The notes under the pieces were generated by a model, which searched no databases, was not told the origin of the DNA, and was given only the letters and a program-made list of their open reading frames with translations. A stretch of 64,000 bases of DNA, from NCBI RefSeq assembly GCF_020991275.1, contig NZ_JAJLQY010000018.1:1-64000 (forward strand). Reading direction: 5' to 3'. Below are positions 45,228 through 54,343 of the stretch, one piece after another. Both the position numbers and the translations under genes were made by a program. Numbering within the stretch: the first letter of the stretch is position 1; every line of letters begins with the position of its first letter. This DNA is from Actinocorallia sp. API 0066 (GTDB taxonomy: Bacteria > Actinomycetota > Actinomycetes > Streptosporangiales > Streptosporangiaceae).

Positions 45228-45239
45228 TGGTCTAAACCA
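45228..45239. promoter_or_regulatory. DasR-like (dre) operator 1
   Basis: TGGTCTAAACCA matches the DasR core TGGTCTAGACCA at 11 of 12 positions. It lies 203 bases before the gap start and just 5' of TATACC (45246-45251), a possible -10. Confidence 0.6.
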
Positions 45240-45255
45240 GACCTCTATACCAATC

Positions 45256-45267
45256 TGGTCTAGACCT
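45256..45267. promoter_or_regulatory. DasR-like (dre) operator 2
   Basis: TGGTCTAGACCT matches the DasR core at 11 of 12 positions, with a perfect GGTCTAGACC palindrome. Its centre is 28 bases from operator 1; the two flank the candidate -10, which suits repression by a GntR/HutC-type dimer pair. Confidence 0.65.
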
Positions 45268-45275
45268 CTGGGATC

Positions 45276-45398
45276 ATGTCGCAGGTGAGCGCATCTCCCC
45301 AACGCAGGGGAGGCGCGTTCACCCTTCGGCTCAGCCCGGACCAGGTGCCAGACGCGGGCGTCCCGTTCGGTAGGGTCGGCGGAGAAACAGGGCGGTGA
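45276..45398 (+). CDS. Possible 40-residue upstream ORF in the gap leader
   Basis: ATG 45276 opens a 40-codon frame (MSQVSASPQRRGGAFTLRLS...) ending at TGA 45396-45398, 43 bases before gap. No strong ribosome-binding site is visible, and its Arg/Pro/Gly content fits background. It may be a leader peptide or chance. Confidence 0.2.
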   Translation: MSQVSASPQRRGGAFTLRLSPDQVPDAGVPFGRVGGETGR

Positions 45399-45417
45399 GT
45401 GAACCCGGTCCTGGTAG

Positions 45418-46446
<1,029 letters not shown>

Positions 46447-46461
46447 GGGTTCTTCGTCGAC

Positions 46462-46498
46462 CGGACGGGGTCCTTCTCGTGAGGAGGGGCCCCGTCCG
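46462..46498 (+). terminator. Hairpin between gap and pgk (terminator or attenuator)
   Basis: CGGACGGGG (46462-46470) and CCCCGTCCG (46490-46498) form a perfect 9-bp stem with TCCT/AGGA inside. No U-tract follows. It could lower pgk relative to gap or stabilise the gap 3' end. Confidence 0.6.
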
Positions 46499-46541
46499 TC
46501 GGTTGTGGCCGGTAAGCGCTTCTCTGGGTGAGGGGTTGGAC

Positions 46542-47729
46542 ATGAAGACGGTTGAGGAACTCGACGTTCGCGGCAAGAAGGTGCTGGTCCGGGCGGACCT
46601 GAACGTGCCGCTGCAGGACGGGCGGATCACCGACGACGGGCGGATCCGGGCGAGCCTGCCCACGATCCGGCAGCTCGTCGACAAGGGCGCGCGGGTCGTC
46701 GTCGTGGCGCACCTGGGCCGGCCCAAGGGCGAGCCGAAGCCGGAGTTCTCGCTGGCGCCGGTCGCCGGACGCCTCGCCGAACTGCTCGGCCAGGGCGTCG
46801 CGTTCGCCTCCGACACGGTCGGCGAGTCCGCCAAGGCGGTCGTCGCGGCGCTCGGCGACGGCGAGGTCGCGCTGCTGGAGAACCTGCGGTTCAACGCGGG
46901 CGAGACCGCCAAGGACGACGCCGAGCGCGGCGCGTTCGCCGACAGGCTGGCCGCGCTCGCCGACGTGTACGTGGGCGACGGGTTCGGCGCCGTGCACCGC
47001 AAGCACGCCTCCGTCTACGACGTGCCGCGGCGCCTCCCGCACGCCGCGGGCGGCCTCATCGCCACCGAGGTCGGCGTGCTGAGGAAGCTCACCGAGGACG
47101 TCCAGCGGCCCTACGCGGTGGTGCTCGGCGGCTCCAAGGTCTCCGACAAGCTCGGCGTCATCGACAACCTGCTGGAGACGGCAGACCGCATCCTCGTCGG
47201 CGGTGGCATGGTCTTCACCTTCCTCAAGGCCAAGGGCCACGAGGTCGGCAAGTCGCTGCTCGAAGAGGACCAGATCCCGGTCGTCCTGGACTACCTCGCG
47301 CGCGCCGAGGCCAAGGGCGTCGAGTTTGTCCTGCCGGTCGACATCGTCGCGGCGACCGCCTTCGCCGCCGACGCCGATCACGACGTCGTCGCGGCCGAGG
47401 CGATCCCCGCCGACCGGCTCGGCCTGGACATCGGCCCCGAGTCCGGCAAGCTGTTCGCCGCCCGCCTCGCCGACGCCAAGACGGTGTTCTGGAACGGCCC
47501 GATGGGCGTGTTCGAACTGGAGCCGTACTCGCACGGCACCCGCGCCGTCGCGCAGGGCCTCATCGACTCGGGCGCGTTCACCGTCGTCGGCGGCGGCGAC
47601 TCCGCGGCGGCCGTGCGCACCCTCGGTTTTGACGAGGCGGCCTTCTCCCACATCTCGACCGGCGGCGGCGCCAGCCTCGAGTACCTCGAAGGCAAGACCC
47701 TGCCCGGCCTGCAAGCTCTGGAGGACTGA
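46542..47729 (+). CDS. pgk: Phosphoglycerate kinase
   Basis: This 395-residue enzyme makes ATP from 1,3-bisphosphoglycerate. [55 protein letters not shown] and [13 protein letters not shown] are intact. GAGGGG precedes ATG 46542. It is followed after five bases by tpiA, so the two are cotranscribed. Confidence 0.95.
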   Translation: MKTVEELDVRGKKVLVRADLNVPLQDGRITDDGRIRASLPTIRQLVDKGARVVVVAHLGRPKGEPKPEFSLAPVAGRLAELLGQGVAFASDTVGESAKAVVAALGDGEVALLENLRFNAGETAKDDAERGAFADRLAALADVYVGDGFGAVHRKHASVYDVPRRLPHAAGGLIATEVGVLRKLTEDVQRPYAVVLGGSKVSDKLGVIDNLLETADRILVGGGMVFTFLKAKGHEVGKSLLEEDQIPVVLDYLARAEAKGVEFVLPVDIVAATAFAADADHDVVAAEAIPADRLGLDIGPESGKLFAARLADAKTVFWNGPMGVFELEPYSHGTRAVAQGLIDSGAFTVVGGGDSAAAVRTLGFDEAAFSHISTGGGASLEYLEGKTLPGLQALED

Positions 47730-47734
47730 TCCGT

Positions 47735-48520
47735 ATGGCCCGCAAGCCCCTCATGGCCGGCAACTGGAAGATGCACAACAACCACCTCGAGGCGATCGCG
47801 CTGGTGCAGAAGCTCGCGTTCGCGCTCAAGGAGAAGGACCACGAGGCCGTCGAGATCGCGGTGCTGCCGCCGTTCACCGACCTCAGGTCCGTGCAGACCC
47901 TCGTGGACGCCGACAAGCTGCACCTCGCCTACGGCTCGCAGGACATCTCCGCGCACGACAAGGGCGCCTACACCGGTGAGATCGCCGGGTCGATGCTGGC
48001 CAAGCTCGGCTGCACCTTCGCCACGATCGGGCACTCCGAGCGCCGCCAGTACCACAACGAGGACGACGCCCTCGTCAACGCCAAGACCAAGGCGGCGCTG
48101 AAGAACGGGCTGACCCCGATCGTCTGTGTCGGTGAGGGCCTGGACGTCCGCAGGGCGGGCGAGCAGGTGCCCTACACGCTCGCCCAGGTGGACGGCGCCC
48201 TGGAGGGCCTGACGGCGGAACAGGCCAGGACCGTCGTCATCGCCTACGAGCCCGTCTGGGCGATCGGCACCGGCGAGGTCGCCACCCCGGCGGACGCGCA
48301 GGAGGTCTGCGGCGCGATCCGGGGCCGACTGGCCAAGCTGTACGACACCGAGGTGGCCGACGCCGTGCGGATCCTCTACGGTGGCTCGGTGAAGTCCGGT
48401 AACGTGGCGGGGATCATGGCGCAGCCCGACGTGGACGGCGGTCTCATCGGCGGGGCGGCGCTGGACGCCGAGGAATTCGTCAAGATCTGCCGATACCGGG
48501 ACCTTCCGGTGGTGAGCTGA
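47735..48520 (+). CDS. tpiA: Triosephosphate isomerase
   Basis: This 261-residue TIM-barrel enzyme has the Lys in GNWKMHNN, the His of IGHSERRQY and the catalytic Glu in [13 protein letters not shown], with the phosphate loop [10 protein letters not shown]. It is the third enzyme of the lower glycolysis cluster. A short GGTTC/GAACC hairpin (48547-48560) follows the stop. Confidence 0.95.
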   Translation: MARKPLMAGNWKMHNNHLEAIALVQKLAFALKEKDHEAVEIAVLPPFTDLRSVQTLVDADKLHLAYGSQDISAHDKGAYTGEIAGSMLAKLGCTFATIGHSERRQYHNEDDALVNAKTKAALKNGLTPIVCVGEGLDVRRAGEQVPYTLAQVDGALEGLTAEQARTVVIAYEPVWAIGTGEVATPADAQEVCGAIRGRLAKLYDTEVADAVRILYGGSVKSGNVAGIMAQPDVDGGLIGGAALDAEEFVKICRYRDLPVVS

Positions 48521-48622
48521 AGCCAAACTTGCGCCCCCGAAGGGTGGGTTCTGCTGAACCACCGGCTGGTTCGTCGTACCCTTCATAGCGGCAGGTAAAC
48601 CCAACGTCCTGCCGGACCGTCC

Positions 48623-48654
48623 TATACATTCGAACGAGCCCCGCGCCGCGGGGC
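48623..48654 (+). promoter_or_regulatory. Candidate secG promoter and 5' leader hairpin
   Basis: TATACAT (48623-48629) resembles a -10 element. GCCCCGC/GCGGGGC (48638-48644 with 48648-48654) forms a perfect hairpin at the probable transcript start, about 20 bases before the secG GTG. Confidence 0.35.
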
Positions 48655-48673
48655 GGCTCAGAAGGCGCAAACC

Positions 48674-48913
48674 GTGATTCTTGCAACCTCGATCGTGCTG
48701 ATCATCACGAGCCTGCTCATGGTGGTGCTCGTGCTGCTGCACAAGGGCAAGGGCGGGGGCCTGTCCGACATGTTCGGCGGCGGCATCTCGTCCTCGCTCG
48801 GCGGATCGTCGGTCGTCGAGCGCAATCTGGACCGTCTCACGATCGGCACCGGACTCATCTGGTTCGCCGCCATCGTGGTGCTCGGCTTCCTGTTCAAGGC
48901 CAAGGGCCTCTGA
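48674..48913 (+). CDS. secG: Preprotein translocase subunit SecG
   Basis: This 79-residue membrane protein has two helices (ATSIVLIITSLLMVVLVLLH and TIGTGLIWFAAIVVLGFLF) joined by the SecG loop GKGGGLSDMFGGGISSSLGG. It assists SecYE in protein export. It starts at GTG 48674. Gene order tpiA-secG is conserved in actinobacteria. Confidence 0.93.
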   Translation: MILATSIVLIITSLLMVVLVLLHKGKGGGLSDMFGGGISSSLGGSSVVERNLDRLTIGTGLIWFAAIVVLGFLFKAKGL

Positions 48914-48947
48914 CGCAGGCGCCTACGGGCCGCATTCATTTGGAGAA

Positions 48948-48974
48948 CGCGCCGGGAGCCTGGCTCCCGGCGCG
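48948..48974 (+). terminator. Perfect 12-bp hairpin between secG and rbpA
   Basis: CGCGCCGGGAGC (48948-48959) and GCTCCCGGCGCG (48963-48974) enclose a three-base loop. It ends only 13 bases before the rbpA ribosome-binding site (AGGAG at 48988). It could terminate secG or attenuate rbpA. Confidence 0.65.
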
Positions 48975-48997
48975 CGTGATTGACTTGAGGAGTGTCC

Positions 48998-49372
48998 GTG
49001 GCTAGTGGCAGTGCCATTCGCGGCAGCAGGGTCGGCGCAGGCCCCATGGGCGAGGCGGAGCGCGGCGAAGCCGCCCCGCGCGTCATCGTCAGCTTCTACT
49101 GCGCCAACAAGCACGAGACCCGGCCCAGCTTCGCCAGCGACTGCCAGGTCCCCGACACCTGGGACTGCCCGCGCTGCGGCCTGCCCGCCGGCACCGACGC
49201 CGCCAACCCGCCGGCGGCGCCGAAGAACGAGCCGTACAAGACCCACCTGGCCTACGTGAAGGAGCGCCGCTCCGACGCCGACGGCCAGGCGATCCTGGAG
49301 GAGGCGCTCGGCAAGCTGCGCGAGCAGCGCCGCCTCGTCCAGGCCGCGATGGCCGCGGCGGCCCGCAACTAG
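48998..49372 (+). CDS. rbpA: RNA polymerase-binding protein RbpA
   Basis: This 124-residue protein begins ASGSAIRGSRVGAGPMGEAE, the N-terminal tail and basic linker typical of RbpA. It has the core domain with CANKHETRPSFASDC and DTWDCPRCGLPAG (zinc-type Cys), and the C-terminal sigma-interacting helices (THLAYVKERRSDADGQAILEEAL). RbpA stabilises the RNA polymerase open complex with the principal sigma factor. GTG 48998 is preferred over 48992 because AGGAG lies five bases before it. Confidence 0.95.
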   Translation: MASGSAIRGSRVGAGPMGEAERGEAAPRVIVSFYCANKHETRPSFASDCQVPDTWDCPRCGLPAGTDAANPPAAPKNEPYKTHLAYVKERRSDADGQAILEEALGKLREQRRLVQAAMAAAARN

Positions 49373-49439
49373 GACCGCACGACGAAGACCCCCGCCGGGG
49401 GGCGCTCCCGACGTGGTCGGGTCGCCTCCGGGCGAACAG

Positions 49440-49473
49440 ACCCGGACCCGTTTCGCGACGGGCCCGGGTTTTT
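49440..49473 (+). terminator. Rho-independent terminator after rbpA
   Basis: ACCCGG-A-CCCGT and ACGGG-C-CCGGGT form a stem with one internal mismatch, followed by TTTTT. It lies about 70 bases after the rbpA stop and is one of the clearest U-tract terminators in the window. Confidence 0.85.
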
Positions 49474-49545
49474 GTGTTCCGGTTCGCGACCGGCACGGGC
49501 TCTGTGTTCCGGGAAATGTCAGCGGCGTTCGCTAGTGTGTTCGGC

Positions 49546-49896
49546 ATGACATTGAGTTTGGGAGCGGTGACCGTCGACTGCACGGAGCCGAAGAACCTGG
49601 CGCACTGGTGGGCGAAGGCCCTGAACGGCGAGATCACCATGGACTACGGGTCCTACGTCACCGTGGCGGGGTCCGGGCTGGTGCTGTCCTTCCAGGAGGT
49701 CGGGGAGCCGACGCCGGGCAAGAACCGGGCGCACGTGGACTTCAGGTCCGACGACAGGCTCGGCGACGTCGCGCGGCTCAAGGGCCTGGGCGCGGTCGAG
49801 GTGGCCGAGCACGAGGTGCCGGGGCTCGCCTGGACGGTCCTGGCCGACCCGGAGGGCAACCGGTTCTGCGTGGCCGAGGAGCGCCCGGTGGGGTGA
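49546..49896 (+). CDS. VOC/glyoxalase-like domain protein
   Basis: This 116-residue single VOC module has two beta-alpha-beta-beta-beta units (MTLSLGAVTVDCTEPKNLAHWW and RAHVDFRSDDRLGDVARLKG) and ends VLADPEGNRFCVAEE, typical of the glyoxalase_6-like group. It may act as a small hydrolase, isomerase or binding protein; no specific substrate is evident. TAGTGT seven bases before ATG 49546 suggests a leaderless transcript. Confidence 0.8.
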   Translation: MTLSLGAVTVDCTEPKNLAHWWAKALNGEITMDYGSYVTVAGSGLVLSFQEVGEPTPGKNRAHVDFRSDDRLGDVARLKGLGAVEVAEHEVPGLAWTVLADPEGNRFCVAEERPVG

Positions 49897-49941
49897 CCGG
49901 AACAGCTGATTCTTCGCCGGGAACGGGGTAGGAGACCCGAC

Positions 49942-51288
49942 ATGGCCGGAGTCGAAGAAGCTGACGTGGTGGTGGTGGGCCTGGGTCCGGGCGGGGAGAA
50001 CGCCGCCGGGCTGCTCGCCGAGGCGGGGCTGGACGTGGTCGCCGTCGAGGCGGGGCTCGTCGGGGGTGAGTGCCCGTACTACGGGTGTGTGCCGACCAAG
50101 ATGCTGGTGCGGGCGGCGGAGACCCTCGGCGAGGCCCGCCGGGTGGATCGCCTGGCGGGGCGGGCCCGGGTCGAGCCGGACTACCGGGTGCCCGCCACCC
50201 GCGTCCGCGACGAGGCGACCGACGGCTGGCACGACAAGGCCGCCGCCGACAGGCTCACCGGCAAGGGCGTCAGGCTCGTGCGCGGGTACGGGACGCTGAC
50301 CGGGCCGCGCGAGGTCGCCGTCGGCGGCCGGGTGTTCCGGGGGCGGCGCGGCGTGCTGCTCAACCCCGGCACCGAACCGGCCGTGCCGCCGATCGACGGC
50401 CTCGCGGGCACCCCGTTCTGGACCAACCGGGACGCGGTGAAGGCCCACGAGGCGCCGCGCTCGCTCGTTGTGCTGGGCGGCGGGGCGATCGGCGTCGAGC
50501 TGGCCCAGGTCTACGCCAGGTTCGGCACCGAGGTGACGCTCGTGGAGGGCGCCGAACGGCTCATCGCCACCCACGAGCCGGAGGCGGGCGAACTACTCGG
50601 CAGGGTCTTCGCCGCCGAGGGCATCACCGTGCACACCGGCACCCGCGCCTCCCGCGTCGAGCACAGCTCGGAGGGCTTCGGGTTGGAGTTCGGCGGCGGG
50701 AGTGTGAGCGGGGAGCGGCTGCTGGTCGCCACCGGCCGTAGGACGGACCTGGAGCGCCTCGGGGTGGCTTCCGTGGGTCTGGACCCCAGGGCGCGCTCCA
50801 TCCCCGTGGACGGCAGGATGCGGGCCGGGGACGGCCTGTGGGCGATCGGCGACGTGGTGGGCGAGGGCGCCTTCACCCACGTGTCGATGTACCAGTCTGC
50901 CGTCGCGGTCCGCGACATCCTCGGGCAGGACGGGCCCGAGGCCGACTACCACGCGCTCCCGCACGTCACCTTCACCGATCCGGAGATCGGCGTCGTCGGG
51001 GTCACCGAGGCGCAGGCCCGCGCGCACGGCAGGCCGGTCCGCACCACGCTGACCCCGATCACCGAATCCACCCGCGGCTGGATCCACGAGGCCGAGGGCT
51101 TCCTGAAGCTCGTCGCTGACGGCGACCACCTCGTCGGCGCCACCGTCGCGGCCCCCTACGGCGGCGAGATCATGGGCTTCCTGGCCCTTGCCGTGCAGGC
51201 CCGCGTCCCCCTCGGGACCCTCAGGCACATGATGTACGCCTACCCGACCTTCTACCGGGTGATCGAAACCGGCCTCCAGGACCTCTGA
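49942..51288 (+). CDS. FAD-dependent disulfide-reductase-family oxidoreductase
   Basis: This 448-residue flavoprotein has the FAD motif VVVGLGPGGENAAG, the redox pair in GGECPYYGCVPTK, the NAD(P) motif VVLGGGAIGVELAQVYARFG and the second FAD motif LWAIGDVVGEGAF. The dimer interface ends MMYAYPTFYRVIE where lipoamide dehydrogenases and mercuric reductases have HAHPT, so the catalytic His is Tyr. It is therefore probably not a classical disulfide reductase. Quinone or other small-acceptor reduction is possible. Confidence 0.82.
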   Translation: MAGVEEADVVVVGLGPGGENAAGLLAEAGLDVVAVEAGLVGGECPYYGCVPTKMLVRAAETLGEARRVDRLAGRARVEPDYRVPATRVRDEATDGWHDKAAADRLTGKGVRLVRGYGTLTGPREVAVGGRVFRGRRGVLLNPGTEPAVPPIDGLAGTPFWTNRDAVKAHEAPRSLVVLGGGAIGVELAQVYARFGTEVTLVEGAERLIATHEPEAGELLGRVFAAEGITVHTGTRASRVEHSSEGFGLEFGGGSVSGERLLVATGRRTDLERLGVASVGLDPRARSIPVDGRMRAGDGLWAIGDVVGEGAFTHVSMYQSAVAVRDILGQDGPEADYHALPHVTFTDPEIGVVGVTEAQARAHGRPVRTTLTPITESTRGWIHEAEGFLKLVADGDHLVGATVAAPYGGEIMGFLALAVQARVPLGTLRHMMYAYPTFYRVIETGLQDL

Positions 51289-51370
51289 CCTCGGGCGTGA
51301 CCGGATCGGTCCGGGGCGGGGCGGGTTCGTGGCTGGGAAGGGGAGGGGCGGGCGGGGGAGGATCGGGGGT

Positions 51371-51949
51371 ATGACACGAGCGCATCTGATCATTGACGTG
51401 CAGGAGTCGTTCCGGGCGCTGCCCTCGTGGGGCGCGATCTCGGATCCGGAGATCGCGAAGTCCGTCGGACGGCTGGTGGACGGGGCGCGGGAGCGGGGCG
51501 AACTCGTCGTCTGGGTGCTGCACGCCGTCCCCGGGCTCGGGCCGTTCGACCCGGCCAGCGGCCTCGTCAAGCTCCTGGACGGGCTTGAGGTCCGGGAGGG
51601 CGAGCCGGTCGTGCACAAGTCCGCGCACAACGCCTTCACCACGACGGGCCTGCAACGGCTCCTCACCCAGTTCGGCGTCACCGAGGTCAGCGTGAGCGGC
51701 ATCAGGGCCGAGCAGTGTGTGGAGACGACCGCGCGGGTCGCCGCCGATCTGGGGTTCGGTGTCCTGTTCGTGCGGGACGCCGTCGCGACCCATCCGCTGG
51801 GCGCGCCGGGCGGCCCCGTCGAGCGGTCCGCCGAGGACCTGCTGGCCGACCCCGAGGCGCTTCCGGCGGCCGAGGTGATCCGCCGCACCGAGTACGCGCT
51901 CTCCGGCAGGTTCGCCAGGATCGTCACGGTGGACGAAGCCCTAGACTGA
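51371..51949 (+). CDS. Isochorismatase-family cysteine hydrolase
   Basis: This 192-residue enzyme has the Asp-Lys-Cys triad of the family: LIIDVQESF, VVHKSAHNAFTTTGL and ISGIRAEQCVETTARVAAD, written as VSGIRAEQC in the protein. Substrates in this family range from isochorismate to nicotinamide and other amides. The neighbouring GlxA-type regulator, starting eight bases after its stop, suggests the two are functionally linked. GAGGAT seven bases before ATG 51371 may be the -10 of a leaderless transcript. Confidence 0.82.
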   Translation: MTRAHLIIDVQESFRALPSWGAISDPEIAKSVGRLVDGARERGELVVWVLHAVPGLGPFDPASGLVKLLDGLEVREGEPVVHKSAHNAFTTTGLQRLLTQFGVTEVSVSGIRAEQCVETTARVAADLGFGVLFVRDAVATHPLGAPGGPVERSAEDLLADPEALPAAEVIRRTEYALSGRFARIVTVDEALD

Positions 51950-51956
51950 CCGGATC

Positions 51957-52880
51957 ATGCCGAAGGTCGTCTTCCTGCTGCTGCCCGGCGTGCACCTGCT
52001 CGACCTGGGCGGGCCCGCGCAGGTGTTCTCCTCCGCGACGGCCCTCGGTTTCCCGTACACGCTGCACTACGTGGGGGAGGGCGGCACCGTCCCGTCCCAC
52101 CAGGGCCTCCCCCTCGCGACTGAGGCGGAGTGGCCGGAACTGGACCCCGACGACCTCGTGCTGGTGCCCGGATGGCACGGGCGGCGCCGGATGGGCCCGG
52201 AGGCGGCGCGACGGCTCGCGGCGCACCACACGGCGGGCGGCACTGTCGCGAGCGTCTGCGCGGGCGCGGACGCGCTCGGCGCGGCGGGCCTCCTGGACGG
52301 CCGCCGCTGCACCACCCACCACGAGCTGCAGGACTGGCTGGCCCACCGCTACCCGAAGGCCACGGTCGTCCGGGACATCCTCTTTGTCGTGGACGACCGG
52401 GTGATCACGTCGGCGGGGATCGCCAGCGGCACCGACCTCGCCCTGCACCTCGTCGCCCAGCGGCACGGACCGGCCGCCGCCGCGCGGGTGGCCCGCGCGA
52501 TGGTCGTCTACGTGCGGCGCAACGGCGACGAGCCGCAGACGAGCGTGATGCTCAGGCACCGGGCGCACCTGTCGGACGCGGTGCACCGGGTCCAGGACCT
52601 CATCGACGCGAGGTTCCACGAGCCCCTGACCCTCGCCGGGCTCGCCGCCCACGCCGACGTCAGCACCCGCACCCTGACCCGCCGCTTCGTCGCGGCGACC
52701 GGCCTGACGCCGCTGCGCTACCAGCAGGAGCTGCGTGCCGAGCACGCCGAAAGGCTCATCGCCAGGGGCGGCACCGTCGAGGCCGCCGCCCACGCCGTCG
52801 GCTTCCGCGACGCCCGCATGCTCCGCCGCCTCCGCGCCCGTGCCCGCGCGACACCCCCGCAACCCGGCACCACCCTCTGA
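51957..52880 (+). CDS. GlxA-type transcriptional regulator (DJ-1/PfpI + AraC)
   Basis: This 307-residue protein has an N-terminal DJ-1/PfpI domain (FLLLPGVHLLDLGGPAQVF, VASVCAGADALGAAGLLDG) and a C-terminal AraC double HTH (LTLAGLAAHADVSTRTLTRRF, GLTPLRYQQELRAEHAERLI). The nucleophile-elbow Cys in SVCAGA is kept, but such domains usually act as sensors. The last part of the second HTH is short and Arg/Ala-rich. It probably controls the cysteine hydrolase gene upstream. TAGACT (51942-51947) may give it its own promoter. Confidence 0.85.
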   Translation: MPKVVFLLLPGVHLLDLGGPAQVFSSATALGFPYTLHYVGEGGTVPSHQGLPLATEAEWPELDPDDLVLVPGWHGRRRMGPEAARRLAAHHTAGGTVASVCAGADALGAAGLLDGRRCTTHHELQDWLAHRYPKATVVRDILFVVDDRVITSAGIASGTDLALHLVAQRHGPAAAARVARAMVVYVRRNGDEPQTSVMLRHRAHLSDAVHRVQDLIDARFHEPLTLAGLAAHADVSTRTLTRRFVAATGLTPLRYQQELRAEHAERLIARGGTVEAAAHAVGFRDARMLRRLRARARATPPQPGTTL

Positions 52881-52978
52881 CCCCTCCGGGGACCCCGTCC
52901 AAAGGAGGAGTGTGGAGTGGGCGGAACCCGCTTTTTGGCGGATCCGGCGGGTGGGGCGGCGTGGGTAGCGTGACGGCC

Positions 52979-53725
52979 ATGGAAGCGGGGGTCTCGGAAA
53001 CACACGTGCTCGACCACAACGGACGCAGGTACGAGCTGGAGTGCGCCGCGAAGGGGGCGCTGGGGAACGCCGTCGTGCTCCGGGTGGACGGCGAGGTGGT
53101 GGCGGAGGGCGCGAAGGAGTTGGAGCCGGTCAGGCTGGAGCGGGACGGGCTCAGCGTCGAGGTGCGGTTCGACCTCCGGCACCGGGTCAAACGGATCAGG
53201 GCGAAGGACGGCGACCGCGACGTCCACTTCACGCCGCCGCCCGGCACGTTGCTGGCGAGGCTGGAGCGCTGGGAGCGGGAGCGGCCCGTGCTCTACGCGT
53301 CGCGGCACGTGCTGCTGGCGCTCGGCCAGGTGGTCCTCCCGCTGCTCGGGATCGGCGCGCTGCTCCGGCTGCTCATCCCGAACATCGACCTCCCACGGAT
53401 CGACCTGCCCGACATCCCCTTCCCCGACCTGCCGGACCTGCCGGACTTCCCCGACATCCTCCCGGACATCGACCTGCCCGACCTCGTCCTGCCCGGCTGG
53501 ATGCAGACGGCGGCCCAGGCGCTGAAGTTCGTCGTCCCCGTCCTCATCGCCCTCGGCGTCGCCGCCAACGAGATCAAGAAGAACCGCCGCAAGCACGCGG
53601 CCCGGCAGCACGAGGCGAACCCCGGTGTGGGGCCCGGAGACGGCGGTCAGACGAACCCGCACGAGCACGCGGCACGGGACGAGGAGCGGTCGGGGGACGA
53701 GGCGGGCGGTCAGCTGTCGCGGTAG
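52979..53725 (+). CDS. Membrane protein with DLP-type periodic segment
   Basis: This 248-residue protein is not one I recognise. Residues 1-85 look like a small beta-rich domain (HVLDHNGRRYELECAAKG, VRFDLRHRVKRIRAKDGD). A hydrophobic helix (about 107-128, HVLLALGQVVLPLLGIGALL) follows. Residues 132-170 repeat a three-to-four-residue unit of acidic or hydrophobic residue plus Pro (IDLP, IDLP, IPFP, LPD, FPD, IDLP). A second helix (about 178-198) and a charged tail end the protein. TAGCGT seven bases before ATG 52979 suggests a leaderless start. Its end overlaps the convergent MaoC gene by 16 bases. Confidence 0.65.
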   Translation: MEAGVSETHVLDHNGRRYELECAAKGALGNAVVLRVDGEVVAEGAKELEPVRLERDGLSVEVRFDLRHRVKRIRAKDGDRDVHFTPPPGTLLARLERWERERPVLYASRHVLLALGQVVLPLLGIGALLRLLIPNIDLPRIDLPDIPFPDLPDLPDFPDILPDIDLPDLVLPGWMQTAAQALKFVVPVLIALGVAANEIKKNRRKHAARQHEANPGVGPGDGGQTNPHEHAARDEERSGDEAGGQLSR

Positions 53726-54168
53726 AGGGCGAGGACCTCGGCGACGCAGGCGGGACGGCGCTGCCCGTCGATCTCGATGGTGACCTTGAGCGTGCCGAGC
53801 TTGCCCGCCGGGGAGTTCTTCAGATCCGCGAGCACCGCCTTGGCGCGCACCTTCGACCCGACGGTGACGGGCGTGTGGAAGCGGACCTTGTTGAGGCCGA
53901 AGTTGACGACCATGGTGAGGGACTCGACGGTGAAGATCTGCACGACGTGCGCGGTGACGAGGCTGAGGGTCAGGTAGCCGTGCGCGATGGTGCCGCCGAA
54001 GGGGCTCTCGGCGGCGGCCCGCTCGGGGTCCACGTGGATCCACTGGTGGTCGCCGGTCGCGTCCGCGAACTTGTCGACCTGCGCCTGGGTGATCTCCTGC
54101 CAGTCGCTGTACCCCAGGTCCTCTCCGACGGCGGCGGCGAACTCGTCAAGGTCGGCGAACGTACGCAT
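53710..54168 (-). CDS. MaoC-like hot-dog dehydratase
   Basis: This 152-residue protein is a single MaoC domain. DATGDHQWIHVDPERA holds the catalytic Asp and His of (R)-enoyl-CoA hydratases, and FGGTIAHGYLTLSLV is the conserved hydratase segment. It would hydrate enoyl-CoA esters. AGGAG lies nine bases before ATG 54168. It is alone on the minus strand between plus-strand genes. Confidence 0.88.
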   Translation of the reverse strand: MRTFADLDEFAAAVGEDLGYSDWQEITQAQVDKFADATGDHQWIHVDPERAAAESPFGGTIAHGYLTLSLVTAHVVQIFTVESLTMVVNFGLNKVRFHTPVTVGSKVRAKAVLADLKNSPAGKLGTLKVTIEIDGQRRPACVAEVLALYRDS

Positions 54169-54343
54169 GTGCTGGTCTCCTAGCGGATTGGCCTGATCTG
54201 GGCTATTCCAGCACGCCCGCCCGCCCCCGCGCGAACCAGGCCGTGTTCCTCGGCCCGTGGGCCGGGCCCGCGAAGCGTCCGGCCCACGGGCGGGAGCGGC
54301 GGGCCTCGTGGACGTGGTCGGGGATCTCTGATATCCGGGGCCG

